Origin: Actinotalea subterranea
GTDB lineage: Bacteria > Actinomycetota > Actinomycetes > Actinomycetales > Cellulomonadaceae
Length of the DNA: 64,000 bases
Assembly: GCF_008364845.1 (NCBI RefSeq)
Contig: NZ_VTTP01000008.1
Coordinates: 89,176-153,175, forward strand
Reading direction: 5' to 3'
Numbering within the stretch: position 1 is the stretch's first letter; each line of letters starts with the position of its first letter. Below, in pieces: positions 1-7,643 of this stretch. A model generated the notes under the pieces. It was not told where the DNA came from and searched no databases. It worked only from the letters and a program-made list of their open reading frames with translations. Position numbers and translations under genes: made by a program.

Positions 1-588
1 GCCGCGTTGTACGCGGGGGTGAAGGACCCGGTCGGGTTCCTCAAGCAGGCGACGGACTACGAGACGTGGCGGACCAACCCGGGACTCGCGAGCGCCCGGG
101 CGACGCCGGAGATCGCCGTGAGCGCGGCGACGGCCGGCATGGGCGGCGGCGGCATCATCGGCCCCAAGGTGGTCAGCGGCCTCCGCAAGGGCGCCGCCAG
201 CGTCGCTAAGGGGGCTGGGCCCGCCAAGGCGGCAGCAAGCGTCGCCAAGGGGGCCGAGAGCGTCGCCAAGGGCGCGGCGCCCGAGGCGCCCGCCGTGACC
301 GCGAGCCGGCTCAACGCGCGCGCGGCCGCCGAGAAGATGGTGCTGGAGGGGCACGCGTTCCAGAAGCACGTCATCGACCAGAAGGAGTTCCCCGAGGTCC
401 GCACCAAGGAGGACCTCGTGCGCATCGCCGAGACGACGATCCGGGAAGGCGAGGGCAAGGACCTTCCTCGTGGCCGTACGGGCTTCTGGAAGGATGATGT
501 GCTTGTGGTGCACGACTCGAAGACCGCGCACGGTGGCTCCGTGTACCGGCCGTGGAATGGATACATCGCGTTTCTGGAGCTCGATTGA
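1..588 (+). CDS. C-terminal part of a polymorphic (T7SS-like) toxin, 5' truncated by the window
   Basis: The frame is open from the first base, so the N-terminus lies outside the window. The visible start of the protein (GVKDPVGFLKQATDYETW, then a Gly-rich hydrophobic stretch) is the kind of segment that joins WXG/LXG-type delivery domains to toxin tips in actinobacterial polymorphic toxins. An Ala/Lys linker follows with the SVAKGA unit repeated three times. The last 80 residues carry HAFQKH, then RTGFWKDDVLVVHDSKT and GGSVYRP. This pattern resembles small BECR-fold ribonuclease toxins, with a catalytic His/Lys near the start and a T/S-R-P motif near the end. That fold is an inference. The immunity-like genes start 17 bp downstream, which supports a toxin role. 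Confidence 0.6.
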   Translation, partial: AALYAGVKDPVGFLKQATDYETWRTNPGLASARATPEIAVSAATAGMGGGGIIGPKVVSGLRKGAASVAKGAGPAKAAASVAKGAESVAKGAAPEAPAVTASRLNARAAAEKMVLEGHAFQKHVIDQKEFPEVRTKEDLVRIAETTIREGEGKDLPRGRTGFWKDDVLVVHDSKTAHGGSVYRPWNGYIAFLELD

Positions 589-605
589 GATACGACAGGC
601 TTGAC

Positions 606-1004
606 ATGGGCGGCGATGAGATCGAGTTCCTCATGCTCCGCGATCAGTTGCGCATCATCAGAAGCTGCGTTCGTGTGGCGCTCCGCGAGGTCGGCACGTG
701 GGAGACCACGCCGCCGACGGACGTGACGGCCGCCGATCTGCAGGCACTCGTGGAGCGACTGTCGGCTGTCTACGGGAGCGGCGTGGATGTCACGTCGATG
801 GAGAGCCTCGAGCCGGCTTTGGGCGATGCCATGACCGTCGTCCTCAGCGGGAGAGAGGTGCTCGTCCTCGCCGCCTGCCTGCGAGAGGCGGTCGACGCCA
901 ACGATGACTGGGAGTTCCCGATCCTCATGGGGGCTGAGACCTTCGAGGTGCGCGCCTTGGAGGAGGAGCTGCTCTCGGCGTACAGGAGCGTCGGACAGAC
1001 GTGA
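606..1004 (+). CDS. immunity-like protein with two copies of a small repeated domain
   Basis: This 132-residue protein begins at ATG 606, 17 bp after the toxin stop, with an AGG-type ribosome site. It contains two tandem copies of one domain. Copy 1 reads FLMLRDQLRIIRSCVRVA and ends at ALVERLSAVY. Copy 2 reads TVVLSGREVLVLAACLREA and ends at ALEEELLSAY. Each copy has a beta-like start, an acidic or polar turn, a Cys followed by a helix, and a C-terminal L-xx-L-xx-Y helix. The same domain recurs in the next three genes. I do not recognise a named Imm family. Its position directly behind the toxin suggests the cognate immunity protein. Confidence 0.6.
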   Translation: MGGDEIEFLMLRDQLRIIRSCVRVALREVGTWETTPPTDVTAADLQALVERLSAVYGSGVDVTSMESLEPALGDAMTVVLSGREVLVLAACLREAVDANDDWEFPILMGAETFEVRALEEELLSAYRSVGQT

Positions 1005-1050
1005 CGGCGCCCGCCGCGGGGCAATCCAAGAACGTGATCTGGGGGAAGAC

Positions 1051-1332
1051 GTGAACTACGAACTGGCGGACGCGGCTGGCGGGAGCATCGCTCTCTCGCT
1101 CGACCGCACGGAGCTCCGCGCGCTGCAGGCGTGAGTCGAGGAGGCGCTCAGCGGGATCGACGTGTGTGAGTTCTCCACGCGCGTCGGCGCGAGCACGGAC
1201 GAAGCCGCGGCGATTCTCGCGACGCTGCGCGCTCTGCGGGAGCCCCCGGAGTCGGGAACCCGGGCCCTCCGCGCGCCGGCGTCTGCTCCTCCGTCTTCGC
1301 CCGGGCGGGCGTACTTCGAGGGACTCCGATGA
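1051..1332 (+). pseudogene. immunity-domain paralog interrupted by an in-frame TGA
   Basis: The frame starts at GTG 1051 behind a GGGGGAAGAC ribosome site and reads SIALSLDRTELRALQA before TGA at 1132-1134. Beyond that stop the same frame continues with VEEALSGIDVCEFSTRVGA to TGA 1330-1332. Alignment with the next paralog puts the internal TGA exactly at the conserved Cys codon (QCVNEA), so one third-base change of TGC or TGT to TGA explains it. The second stop overlaps the ATG of the next gene (ATGA at 1329), as expected if the full frame was once translated and coupled. It is most simply a nonsense-disrupted gene, with a residual 27-residue peptide. Confidence 0.6.
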
Positions 1333-1535
1333 GCGGCCCGCAGGCGGCGATCGATGACCGGGTCACCGTCGTCCTGGACCGGGACGACGTGCGGATCCTC
1401 TCGCAGTGCGTCAACGAGGCAACGAACGCGCTCGGCCTGCCGGACTTCTCTGCACGCACCGGAGCGAGCGTCGGTGACGCGAGGAGGCTCCTCGCGGAGC
1501 TGCTCGACGCGTACGACAGCACGGAGCCCACGTGA
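1329..1535 (+). CDS. single-domain immunity-like protein
   Basis: A 68-residue protein begins at ATG 1329, overlapping the stop of the broken paralog, with GAGGGA upstream. It is a complete single copy of the repeated domain: TVVLDRDDVRILSQCVNEA, then LPDFSARTGASVGDARRLL and AELLDAY. It gives the cleanest reference for the domain: strand, acidic DD/RE pair, Cys helix, RxGA turn and terminal helix. It is probably a spare or alternative immunity protein for related toxin tips. Confidence 0.55.
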   Translation: MSGPQAAIDDRVTVVLDRDDVRILSQCVNEATNALGLPDFSARTGASVGDARRLLAELLDAYDSTEPT

Positions 1536-1596
1536 TCGGGAGTGCGTGGTCGGGGCGGGGACGTCCCGGACGTGAGCGTGGGAAGGCAACCCGACC

Positions 1597-2067
1597 GTGA
1601 AGCACGCTGCGACAGGACTCGGCGCCCACGCGATCGTGATGAGCCGCGACGAGATGCGCATCGTCATGAACTGCATCAACGAGGCGCTGGAGACGTCCGT
1701 CGACGGGAGGCTCCCGACGGTCGGTGCCGACAAGGCCCACGTCGTGGATCTGTGGGAACGGCTCAACCTGGTTGACGACGACGACGGTCACGTCGCCGTG
1801 TCGCTCGACCCGGAGGAGCTACGGGTTCTCTCGGGCTGCGTCGCCACTGCGATCGACATCGTCGCGGAGTGGGAGCGTCCCATCCGCGTCGCGCGACGAA
1901 CGAGGAGATCGGTGCCGTCGCCCAAGAGCTCTCCGATCTGGTCGCCGCTCCGCCGCCGCTCTGACAGCAGCGCACCAGACCAGCGCACGGGACCAGCGCA
2001 CCGCGCGGCCCGGGCAGGCCAGGGCCTCGGTGAGCAGCGCGGCCACGCCCCGGGTCTGACGCCCTGA
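1597..2067 (+). pseudogene. two-domain immunity-like gene with a frameshift in the second domain
   Basis: The frame starts at GTG 1597 after GGGAAGG. Domain one reads HAIVMSRDEMRIVMNCINEA and ends at DLWERLNLV. Domain two starts normally with HVAVSLDPEELRVLSGC, runs to EWERPIRVA, and then turns into Arg/Ser-rich nonsense that reads on to 2067. In another frame from 1893 the expected tail appears (ATNEEIGAVAQELSDLV), ending at TGA 1962-1964. Restoring one G after GTC near 1890 rebuilds the RxGA turn seen in the paralogs, so a single-base deletion (or a sequencing error) has altered the C-terminus. The first domain may still be functional. Confidence 0.55.
1981..2051. repeat. relic of the APH-like gene 3' end, copy 1 of a flanking repeat
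   Basis: This segment matches 3641-3711 in the same orientation, roughly 84 percent over the best 58 bp (1994-2051 against 3654-3711). Read on the minus strand it gives LLTEALACPGRAVR, the C-terminal sequence of the kinase at 3653-4591 (LLAEALACLDRAVR), but without the stop codon. Three CAGCGCAC units precede the match here and two precede the other copy. Both copies lie just behind the stop codon of a plus-strand gene. It looks like a duplicated gene end left by insertion or duplication of the lipoprotein gene between the two copies. Confidence 0.6.
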
Positions 2068-2091
2068 CGCTGGCCACCGTCGGCGCGTCGC

Positions 2092-2154
2092 GAGATGTCC
2101 GAACGGACCCGAACGCGCGCGTGCGCACGGGCACCGGACCGTCGCGCCTAACGT
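2092..2154 (+). promoter_or_regulatory. promoter with GAGATGTCCGAACG box, upstream of the beta-propeller lipoprotein
   Basis: GAGATGTCCGAACG lies at 2092-2105, followed 10 bp on by a second CCGAACG half. A TAACGT -10-like hexamer is at 2149-2154. The 43 bp gap between box and hexamer is essentially the same as at 11583-11643 and 12720-12781. If TAACGT is the -10, the box is centred near -61.5, a classical position for an activator working on the alpha subunit C-terminal domain. Confidence 0.5.
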
Positions 2155-2178
2155 CACGACCGGACGTCGCCCCGAGAG

Positions 2179-2212
2179 GTCGCACGCAGGCGGCCAGCCC
2201 CCTGCGTGCGAC
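2179..2212 (+). promoter_or_regulatory. 12-bp perfect hairpin in the lipoprotein leader
   Basis: GTCGCACGCAGG at 2179-2190 pairs perfectly with CCTGCGTGCGAC at 2201-2212 across a 10-base loop. It begins about 20 nt downstream of the predicted transcription start and ends about 80 nt before the start codon, so it would form in the leader RNA. There is no T-run behind it, so an intrinsic terminator for the immunity genes is less likely than a leader structure. Confidence 0.5.
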
Positions 2213-2290
2213 CCGTCGGCCGTCGTGCCGCACCCGTGCTGGACGGGCAACGACTCGTCCACGAGCAACCACTCGTGAGGAAGGGAAGCC

Positions 2291-3634
2291 GTGCTGACCC
2301 GACGTGGAGCCGGACGCTGGATCGTCCTCATGGGCCTGACCGCGGCTCTGGTGGGCTGTGGCTCTGGAGGGAGTACCGAGCCGGCTCCCGAGGACACCGC
2401 GCCCGTGGTCGAGGAGAGCGTGCAGCAGGAGGTCATCGAGCCCAGCCCCGAGCCTCCAACCCCGGCCGTGGTGTCCCGGTCCCTCGGCGTGGCCGGTGAG
2501 GACACGGTTGCGCTCGGCCCGCGCGTCGTCGTCACGTCCGGCTACGCGGACGACGGGCAGACGCGTGCGTACCGCCTGTACGGGCCGGGTACCGAGACGG
2601 GCGGCACCGTCGTGGAGGACGCGCAGTGGGACGTGTCCCGCGTCGAGGCGCGGTGGTTGCGCGTGCAGCGTGACCCCACGGCTGCGACCGCCATGGCCCT
2701 GATCTCCCTCGAGCGGACTCCGAACGACGGGCTGGTCGCCGGTTCGCTGCAGATGGTGATCCGGACGTTCGACATCGAGGGCACCAAGGTCGGCGAGGCT
2801 GTGCTGCCTGTCCGCGACGGGGTCTCCGACCGCACCGTGCAAGAGATCGGACTGGTGGGCGGCACGGTGGTCGTCCTCGGTGACGGGCTCGTCGGGGAGG
2901 CAGCGCCGGCCGTGACCCTGGCGGAGGCGATCGATGTCGACACCGGTGCGCTCACCTGGACGTCCGAGTGCGGGGGCGGCTTCTCGAGCACCACACCGAT
3001 GTACGCCGGTGCGGGCGTGGTCGCGCTCGGCTGCGACCGCAACGGGGTACGCGGCTTCGACCTGGCAACAGGGGCGACCGCCTGGCAGTACGGAGGGAGC
3101 GACACCGACAGCTTCTCCTACGACGAGTCCGCCCCGGGGGTCGTGGGCGTCACCAACGTCGGCGGCTCACCGGGCGTCACGATCGACCTGCTGCACGGGA
3201 CGCAGATCCGGGACCGCGCGCTCGGGTACCTCATCGGTGACCCGATCACGGGCCTGCAGGCGATGGGGCGCCTCGAGGTCTACGACCCGGCGAGCCAGTC
3301 CACCGTCCTGACGATCGGCCGGGATGCGATCGACCAGCTCGGCGACTTCACGGCCATCAGCGCGTTCGACGGGCGCCTCACGTTCATGGCCAGCGATGGC
3401 CTGAACGTCGTGTCGTTGACGACCGGCGCCGCCGACCCGTCGTCGCCCGCCAAGTCCGCCCAGGCGCAGTCCTACTCGGGCGTCGTGCTCGACGCCGGTA
3501 CTGGCTGGGTGATCCTCGGATCGGCGTCGGCGGGTAGCAGCAACTTCAGCGCGACCGAGGTGCTCTGGGCGCCGAGCGACGACGGCACGCTCGCCTGGGG
3601 CGACGTCTCCGCCCTTCTCTCCGCGGGGAGCTGA
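2291..3634 (+). CDS. lipoprotein with PQQ-type beta-propeller repeats
   Basis: A 447-residue secreted lipoprotein begins at GTG 2291 behind AGGAAGGGAAG. The signal peptide has a basic start, a hydrophobic core and lipobox LVGC (Cys about residue 24), then a Gly/Ser/Pro/Glu-rich tether. The rest is beta-rich with blade-like units such as IDVDTGALTWTSEC and FDLATGATAWQYGG, the quinoprotein-dehydrogenase-like propeller pattern. No catalytic quinone-site residues are evident, so a binding or scaffold role outside the membrane is likely. It is flanked by copies of the neighbouring kinase gene's 3' end. Its promoter resembles those of another lipoprotein (11730) and a small membrane operon (12845). 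Confidence 0.75.
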   Translation: MLTRRGAGRWIVLMGLTAALVGCGSGGSTEPAPEDTAPVVEESVQQEVIEPSPEPPTPAVVSRSLGVAGEDTVALGPRVVVTSGYADDGQTRAYRLYGPGTETGGTVVEDAQWDVSRVEARWLRVQRDPTAATAMALISLERTPNDGLVAGSLQMVIRTFDIEGTKVGEAVLPVRDGVSDRTVQEIGLVGGTVVVLGDGLVGEAAPAVTLAEAIDVDTGALTWTSECGGGFSSTTPMYAGAGVVALGCDRNGVRGFDLATGATAWQYGGSDTDSFSYDESAPGVVGVTNVGGSPGVTIDLLHGTQIRDRALGYLIGDPITGLQAMGRLEVYDPASQSTVLTIGRDAIDQLGDFTAISAFDGRLTFMASDGLNVVSLTTGAADPSSPAKSAQAQSYSGVVLDAGTGWVILGSASAGSSNFSATEVLWAPSDDGTLAWGDVSALLSAGS

Positions 3635-3640
3635 CGAAGG

Positions 3641-3711
3641 CAGCGCACCCGGTCAGCGCACCGCGCGGTCCAGGCAGGCCAGAGCCTCGGCGAGCAGGGC
3701 TGTCATGCCCT
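3641..3711. repeat. copy 2 of the flanking repeat (functional 3' end of the APH-like gene)
   Basis: This is the partner of 1981-2051. It holds the last codons and stop of the minus-strand kinase gene, preceded by two CAGCGCAC units directly behind the lipoprotein stop codon. Confidence 0.6.
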
Positions 3712-4591
3712 CCGCGGCCGCGTACACGGCGAGCATCGAGCTCACGCGCACGGCGAGCGTCCGTGCGCGGAGCTCGCGGTCGGGCGGGACGTCGCCGTAG
3801 GCCGTCAGGAACGCCGCGCGTGCGTCGTCGACGAAGGCCGCGTAGGCGACCATGAGGTCGATCGCCGGGTCGCCCAGCGCGGTGTCGCCCCAGTCGATGA
3901 CCCCGGTCGGCTCACCGTCCGCGGACACCAGCAGGTGCCGCACGTGCAGGTCACCGTGCACGAGGACGGGCTCACCCGACGCCGGGCCGGCTCCCGCGGC
4001 GGTCGCCAGCAGTGCGTCGACGCGCGGGTCCGGCTGCCACAGGCTCTCGTCGACGAGGGTCGTCAGCTGCTCGCGGGCTCGGCCCGCCTGCGTGGCGGCG
4101 TCGGCCCGACGCATCGGGTCCACGGGCAGGTCGACGCCGTCGCGCCCCACCGCATCGACCGTCTCACGGGCCAGGGCCGGGTCGTGCAGCTCACGCAGGA
4201 ACCCGCCGACCGCGGCGGCGACGCGCGTGCGCGCGACGTCGGGCACGGGTGTCTGGGCGATCTCCTGCCCGGGGAGCAGGCGCGTGCCCCAGAACGGCCA
4301 CGGCATGGCCTCGGTCGGGGTGCCGACGAACACGGGGTGCGGGATGGGCACCGGGAAGCGGTCGGCGAGGTGCCGCAGGACGGCCAGCTCGCGGCGTGCG
4401 CCGGGGAGCGCGACCTGGCGGTGCACGAACCGGAACGCCCACGCATCGCCCACGGTCACGACCACGTTGTCCCAGCCCGAGTCGAACGCGCGCACGGGCA
4501 GGCCTGCGAGCTCGGGGAACTGCTCGGCCACGAGGGCCGCAGCCGTCGTGAGGTCGAGCGTGTGCTCAGGGGTCCACTGGTGCTGCGTCAT
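3653..4591 (-). CDS. aminoglycoside phosphotransferase (APH) family kinase
   Basis: A 312-residue protein-kinase-like small-molecule kinase. The catalytic loop is VLVHGDLHVRHLLV with the Brenner-type HxD, followed about 20 residues later by the metal-binding VIDWGDTALGDPAIDL. The N-lobe has GWDN and AFRFVHR, the latter probably holding the ATP-contacting basic residue. The family phosphorylates aminoglycosides, homoserine, choline or similar alcohols, and the substrate cannot be read here. ATG 4591 is chosen over an in-frame GTG at 4597. A TAGGAC hexamer seven bases upstream makes a leaderless start possible but unproven. The gene converges on the lipoprotein gene with 18 bp between them. Confidence 0.8.
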   Translation of the reverse strand: MTQHQWTPEHTLDLTTAAALVAEQFPELAGLPVRAFDSGWDNVVVTVGDAWAFRFVHRQVALPGARRELAVLRHLADRFPVPIPHPVFVGTPTEAMPWPFWGTRLLPGQEIAQTPVPDVARTRVAAAVGGFLRELHDPALARETVDAVGRDGVDLPVDPMRRADAATQAGRAREQLTTLVDESLWQPDPRVDALLATAAGAGPASGEPVLVHGDLHVRHLLVSADGEPTGVIDWGDTALGDPAIDLMVAYAAFVDDARAAFLTAYGDVPPDRELRARTLAVRVSSMLAVYAAAEGMTALLAEALACLDRAVR

Positions 4592-4642
4592 GCCCACGGT
4601 CCTACCAGACGGCGGCCGGCACGAGCCGCCCCGGCCCCCGGG

Positions 4643-5845
4643 TCAGCCGCGGCGGCTGTGCTGCAGCGTCGTGATCAGAGGGGACACCGACGGCGCCGGC
4701 AGGGGCCCGGGCCGCCCCACCAGGAAGCCCTGCGCGGCGTGCGCACCCAGGGCGGTCCAGGCGTTGAGGTCGGCGACCTCCTCGATGCCCTCGACCACGA
4801 GCTGCGCGCCGGTGCTGTGGGCGAAGTCGATCAGCGAGCCCGCCAGCGCGCGCCGCAGCGGGCTCGCCGCGAGGTCCTGGGTCAGGGAGATGTCGAGCTT
4901 GATGATGTCCGGCTCGAGATGGACGATGTGCCGCAGGCTCGCGAACCCCGCGCCGGCGTCGTCGACGGCGATCTTGACGCCCAGGGTCCGCAGGTTCGCG
5001 ACCATCTTCTCGAGCAGGTGGTAGTCCTCGACCACGGCGTGCTCGGTGATCTCGACCACGAGCTGGCGGCCCTGGTGGACGGTGAGCAGCTCGATGAGGC
5101 GCGTGTCGTCGAGCGCGCACGGTGACGCGTTGATCGACAGCTCGATGGTCGGGTCGAGGTCCGCCGCGGTCTCGAGCGCCATGGCGAGGGCCGCGACCTC
5201 GAGCTCGACCCCACGCCCGGCGGCGTCGGCAGCGGCGAACCAGCGGTCGGGTGAGCGGTAGGGCTCGACGTCGAACCGCGTGAGCGCCTCGACGGCGACG
5301 AGCCTGCCGGTGAGCAGCGAGTACATCGGCTGGAACACCGTGTGGAAGCGGCGCGTGGCGATCATGTCGGCGACGAGCGGGACCAGGCTCTCGTCGGTGG
5401 CCGGTGCGGGGGACGCCGACATGGTCTCCCGCAGCTCGGAGGACAGCTGCTGCTCGTAGGCGCGCTCGCGCAGCCGCAGCGACAACGACGCCACGGCGCC
5501 GACGACGAGGAACATGCCGCCCCGGATGAGCCAACTCGTGAGCTCTTGCCGCTCGCCCGTGGCGACGTCCAGCGGCATGAGGGGCCCGCACATGACACCG
5601 GCCGCGACCGCGGTGGCCAGGGAGCCGGGCAGCCCGAAGGGGAGCGTGGCCAGGATGATCGGCACGTAGAACAGGTGCGGCATCGCCGCCTGGGTGCCGC
5701 CGCTCACGTAGACCACCGACCAGCAGCCGACGAGCAGCGCGGCGATGGCGAGGGCGCCCACCCACGGCCGGATGCGCGTCCCGCGCTGCACCACGGCATC
5801 GAGCCACGGCGCGCTCGCGGCGGGCCGGATCGGTGTCACGGTCAC
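4643..5845 (-). CDS. membrane-anchored EAL-domain c-di-GMP phosphodiesterase
   Basis: A 400-residue protein with about four hydrophobic segments in the first 130 residues, a short linker, and a full EAL domain. Key residues are present: E-A-L at about 186-188, Asn in SINAS near 239, Glu in VEITEH near 266, DDAGAG near 295, K in IIKLD near 316, and a later E in VVEGIEE. The enzyme should hydrolyse c-di-GMP to pGpG at the membrane. No GGDEF domain is present. GTG 5845 is preferred over the upstream ATG 5890 because GGAGGTGCGCC sits directly in front of it. Confidence 0.85.
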   Translation of the reverse strand: MTVTPIRPAASAPWLDAVVQRGTRIRPWVGALAIAALLVGCWSVVYVSGGTQAAMPHLFYVPIILATLPFGLPGSLATAVAAGVMCGPLMPLDVATGERQELTSWLIRGGMFLVVGAVASLSLRLRERAYEQQLSSELRETMSASPAPATDESLVPLVADMIATRRFHTVFQPMYSLLTGRLVAVEALTRFDVEPYRSPDRWFAAADAAGRGVELEVAALAMALETAADLDPTIELSINASPCALDDTRLIELLTVHQGRQLVVEITEHAVVEDYHLLEKMVANLRTLGVKIAVDDAGAGFASLRHIVHLEPDIIKLDISLTQDLAASPLRRALAGSLIDFAHSTGAQLVVEGIEEVADLNAWTALGAHAAQGFLVGRPGPLPAPSVSPLITTLQHSRRG

Positions 5846-5955
5846 GGCGCACCTCCGCTCGACGGCCGGGTGAGGCGCGTCACGCACCATTGTGACGCCC
5901 GGTCACGTCGGCGCGTGGGCGAAGTGGGTGAATCCGGTGGGTGATTCGCCCGTGC

Positions 5956-5982
5956 TACGGTAGGTGGACTAGTACGTCTACC
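5956..5982 (+). promoter_or_regulatory. promoter and palindromic operator of the ohr operon
   Basis: A -10-like TACGGT (5956-5961) overlaps a palindrome at 5959-5982. The outer arms GGTAG/CTACC match perfectly and the centre ACTAGT is itself palindromic. This is the expected layout for repression by the TetR-family protein encoded at the end of the same operon. Confidence 0.55.
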
Positions 5983-5996
5983 AAGGGAGCTCGATC

Positions 5997-6443
5997 ATGG
6001 CCGCTCTGTACACCGCAGTCGCCACCGCGACCGGCGAGGGCCGCGCGGGAGGCCGTGCCGCGACCGACGACGGCGCGCTCGACGTCGTGCTCGCCGTCCC
6101 GAGCGCACTCGGCGGCCCCGGCGGCGGGACCAACCCCGAGCAGCTCTTCGCCGCCGGCTGGGCGTCGTGCTTCCACTCGGCGCTCAAGTCCGTCGCCGCG
6201 GCCGAGAAGACCGTGCTGAGCGACTCGGCGGTCGTCGCGGAGATCGGGCTCGTGCCCGACGGGTCGGGCGGCTACGGGCTCGAGGCGGCCCTGCACGTCG
6301 AGGTCTCGGGCCTGGACCAGGACGTCGCCGAGCGCCTGGTCGAGAAGGCGCACCAGGTGTGCCCCTACTCGAACGCGACGCGCGGCAACATCGCGGTGCG
6401 CCTGACGACGACGACGGACGCCGCCGCGCCCGCCAACGCATGA
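5997..6443 (+). CDS. ohr: OsmC/Ohr-family organic hydroperoxide resistance protein
   Basis: A 148-residue thiol peroxidase of the Ohr type. Two redox cysteines are in their family contexts, WASCFHSAL (about residue 60) and VCPYSNATRGN (about residue 121). The early TATGEGRAGGRA segment is also typical. These enzymes reduce organic and lipid hydroperoxides in the cytoplasm using dihydrolipoamide-type donors. ATG 5997 follows AGGGAGCTCG. The stop overlaps the next start (ATGA), so translation of the DoxX-like gene is probably coupled. Confidence 0.85.
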   Translation: MAALYTAVATATGEGRAGGRAATDDGALDVVLAVPSALGGPGGGTNPEQLFAAGWASCFHSALKSVAAAEKTVLSDSAVVAEIGLVPDGSGGYGLEAALHVEVSGLDQDVAERLVEKAHQVCPYSNATRGNIAVRLTTTTDAAAPANA

Positions 6444-6898
6444 GCGTGCGCCGGACCGTCGGCCGGGTGCTGCTCGGGGCCAACCTCGCGCTCGCGGGCG
6501 TGAGCCACCTGACCGTCGCCCGCACGGAGTTCCAGGCGCAGGTGCCCACGTGGTTCCCGGCCGACCCCGACGCGGTCGTCGTCGTGTCCGGCGTCGTCGA
6601 GATCGCGCTCGGCACGGCCCTGCTCCTCGCGCCGCGCCGCTGGCGGCCCGCCGTCGGCTGGGTCGCGGCCGCGTTCTTCGTCGCGATCTTCCCGGGCAAC
6701 ATCTCCCAGCTCGTGACGCGGACCGACGCGTTCGGCCTCGACACCGACCTCGCGCGGGCCGTGCGCCTGCTCGGCCAGCCCCTGCTCGTGCTGTGGGCGC
6801 TGTGGTCGACCGGTGCGTGGCGCGAGTACCGGGCCGGCCGGGCAGCCCGGGCGGAGCGTGCCGGTGGGGGCCACGCGGTCGCAGCCGACCGGCCCTGA
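6440..6898 (+). CDS. DoxX-family membrane protein
   Basis: A 152-residue protein with four predicted membrane helices (for example VVVVSGVVEIALGTALLLA and VGWVAAAFFVAIFPGNI) and a basic, Ala-rich cytoplasmic tail. DoxX-like proteins often pair with redox or thiol-stress enzymes, so a place in an Ohr operon is consistent. Its ATG overlaps the ohr stop by one base step (ATGA). Confidence 0.75.
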   Translation: MSVRRTVGRVLLGANLALAGVSHLTVARTEFQAQVPTWFPADPDAVVVVSGVVEIALGTALLLAPRRWRPAVGWVAAAFFVAIFPGNISQLVTRTDAFGLDTDLARAVRLLGQPLLVLWALWSTGAWREYRAGRAARAERAGGGHAVAADRP

Positions 6899-6914
6899 GC
6901 GGGAGGATGGGCGC

Positions 6915-7538
6915 ATGGTGACCCTTGCCGCGTCGTCGGACGCCCCCGTCGTCGGGCACCCCACGCGTGACGGCGGCCAGTCGGAGGTCGCCCGGCGCAT
7001 CCTCGAGGTCGCTGCGCCGCGGTTCTACCGCGAGGGCATCCGTGCGGTCAGCGCGGACGCGGTCATGGCCGAGGCGGGCGTCACGAAGGTGACCTTCTAC
7101 CGTCACTTCCCGACCAAGGACAGGCTCGTCGAGGCGTACCTCGAGACGGTCGCCGCCGCCGAGCGGGCCGCCGTCGCGTCCTGGCGCGCCCGGCACGCGG
7201 GCGACCCCGCGGCGGTCCTGACCGAGTACGCGAACCAGCTCGGCACGCAGGTGTGCGGCGACGGCTTCCGCGGCTGCCCGTTCCTCAACGCCGTGGCCGA
7301 GTACCCGGACGTGACGCACCCCGTGCGGGTCGTCGCCGAGCGTCACCGCGAGTGGCTGCGCCGCACCGCCGAGGACCTGCTCACCGAGCTCGGGCTGCCC
7401 GACGCGCGGGTGGCCGCCGTGCAGCTCGTCATGCTGCGGGACGGTGCGATGGCCGCCGGCGGGGGAGTCGAGCCCGGGGAGATCGGGCGGGCCCTGCGCC
7501 GCGCGGGCGAAGCGGTGGTGCGGGCCGCGCTGCGCTGA
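6915..7538 (+). CDS. TetR-family regulator of the ohr-doxX operon
   Basis: A 207-residue TetR protein. The N-terminal HTH reads VSADAVMAEAGVTKVTFYRHFPTKDRLVEAYLE at about residues 40-72. The ligand domain contains a CGDGFRGCPFLNA motif with two cysteines, so thiol-based sensing is possible. It starts at ATG 6915 behind GGGAGGATG, 16 bp after doxX. It most likely acts on the palindrome at 5959-5982. Confidence 0.8.
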   Translation: MVTLAASSDAPVVGHPTRDGGQSEVARRILEVAAPRFYREGIRAVSADAVMAEAGVTKVTFYRHFPTKDRLVEAYLETVAAAERAAVASWRARHAGDPAAVLTEYANQLGTQVCGDGFRGCPFLNAVAEYPDVTHPVRVVAERHREWLRRTAEDLLTELGLPDARVAAVQLVMLRDGAMAAGGGVEPGEIGRALRRAGEAVVRAALR

Positions 7539-7643
7539 GGCGGGCTGCACTGCGGGCCGCCCTGCGCTGAGGTCGGCCGCCCCGGGCGTCCTGGTCCGGC
7601 GTCCACGAGCCGGTGCTCCGTGCGGAACCCGAACGCGTGCCCG

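Noticed and set aside
1132..1134. Selenocysteine reading of the in-frame TGA at a Cys position
   Set aside because: No SECIS-like hairpin is evident, no selenium genes are in the window, and an immunity domain is an unlikely selenoprotein. A nonsense mutation is simpler.
1763..2842. Long minus-strand open frames opposite the immunity array and lipoprotein gene
   Set aside because: Arg/Pro/Ala-rich shadow of high-G+C coding sequence, except the short stretch at 1994-2051 that matches the kinase C-terminus.
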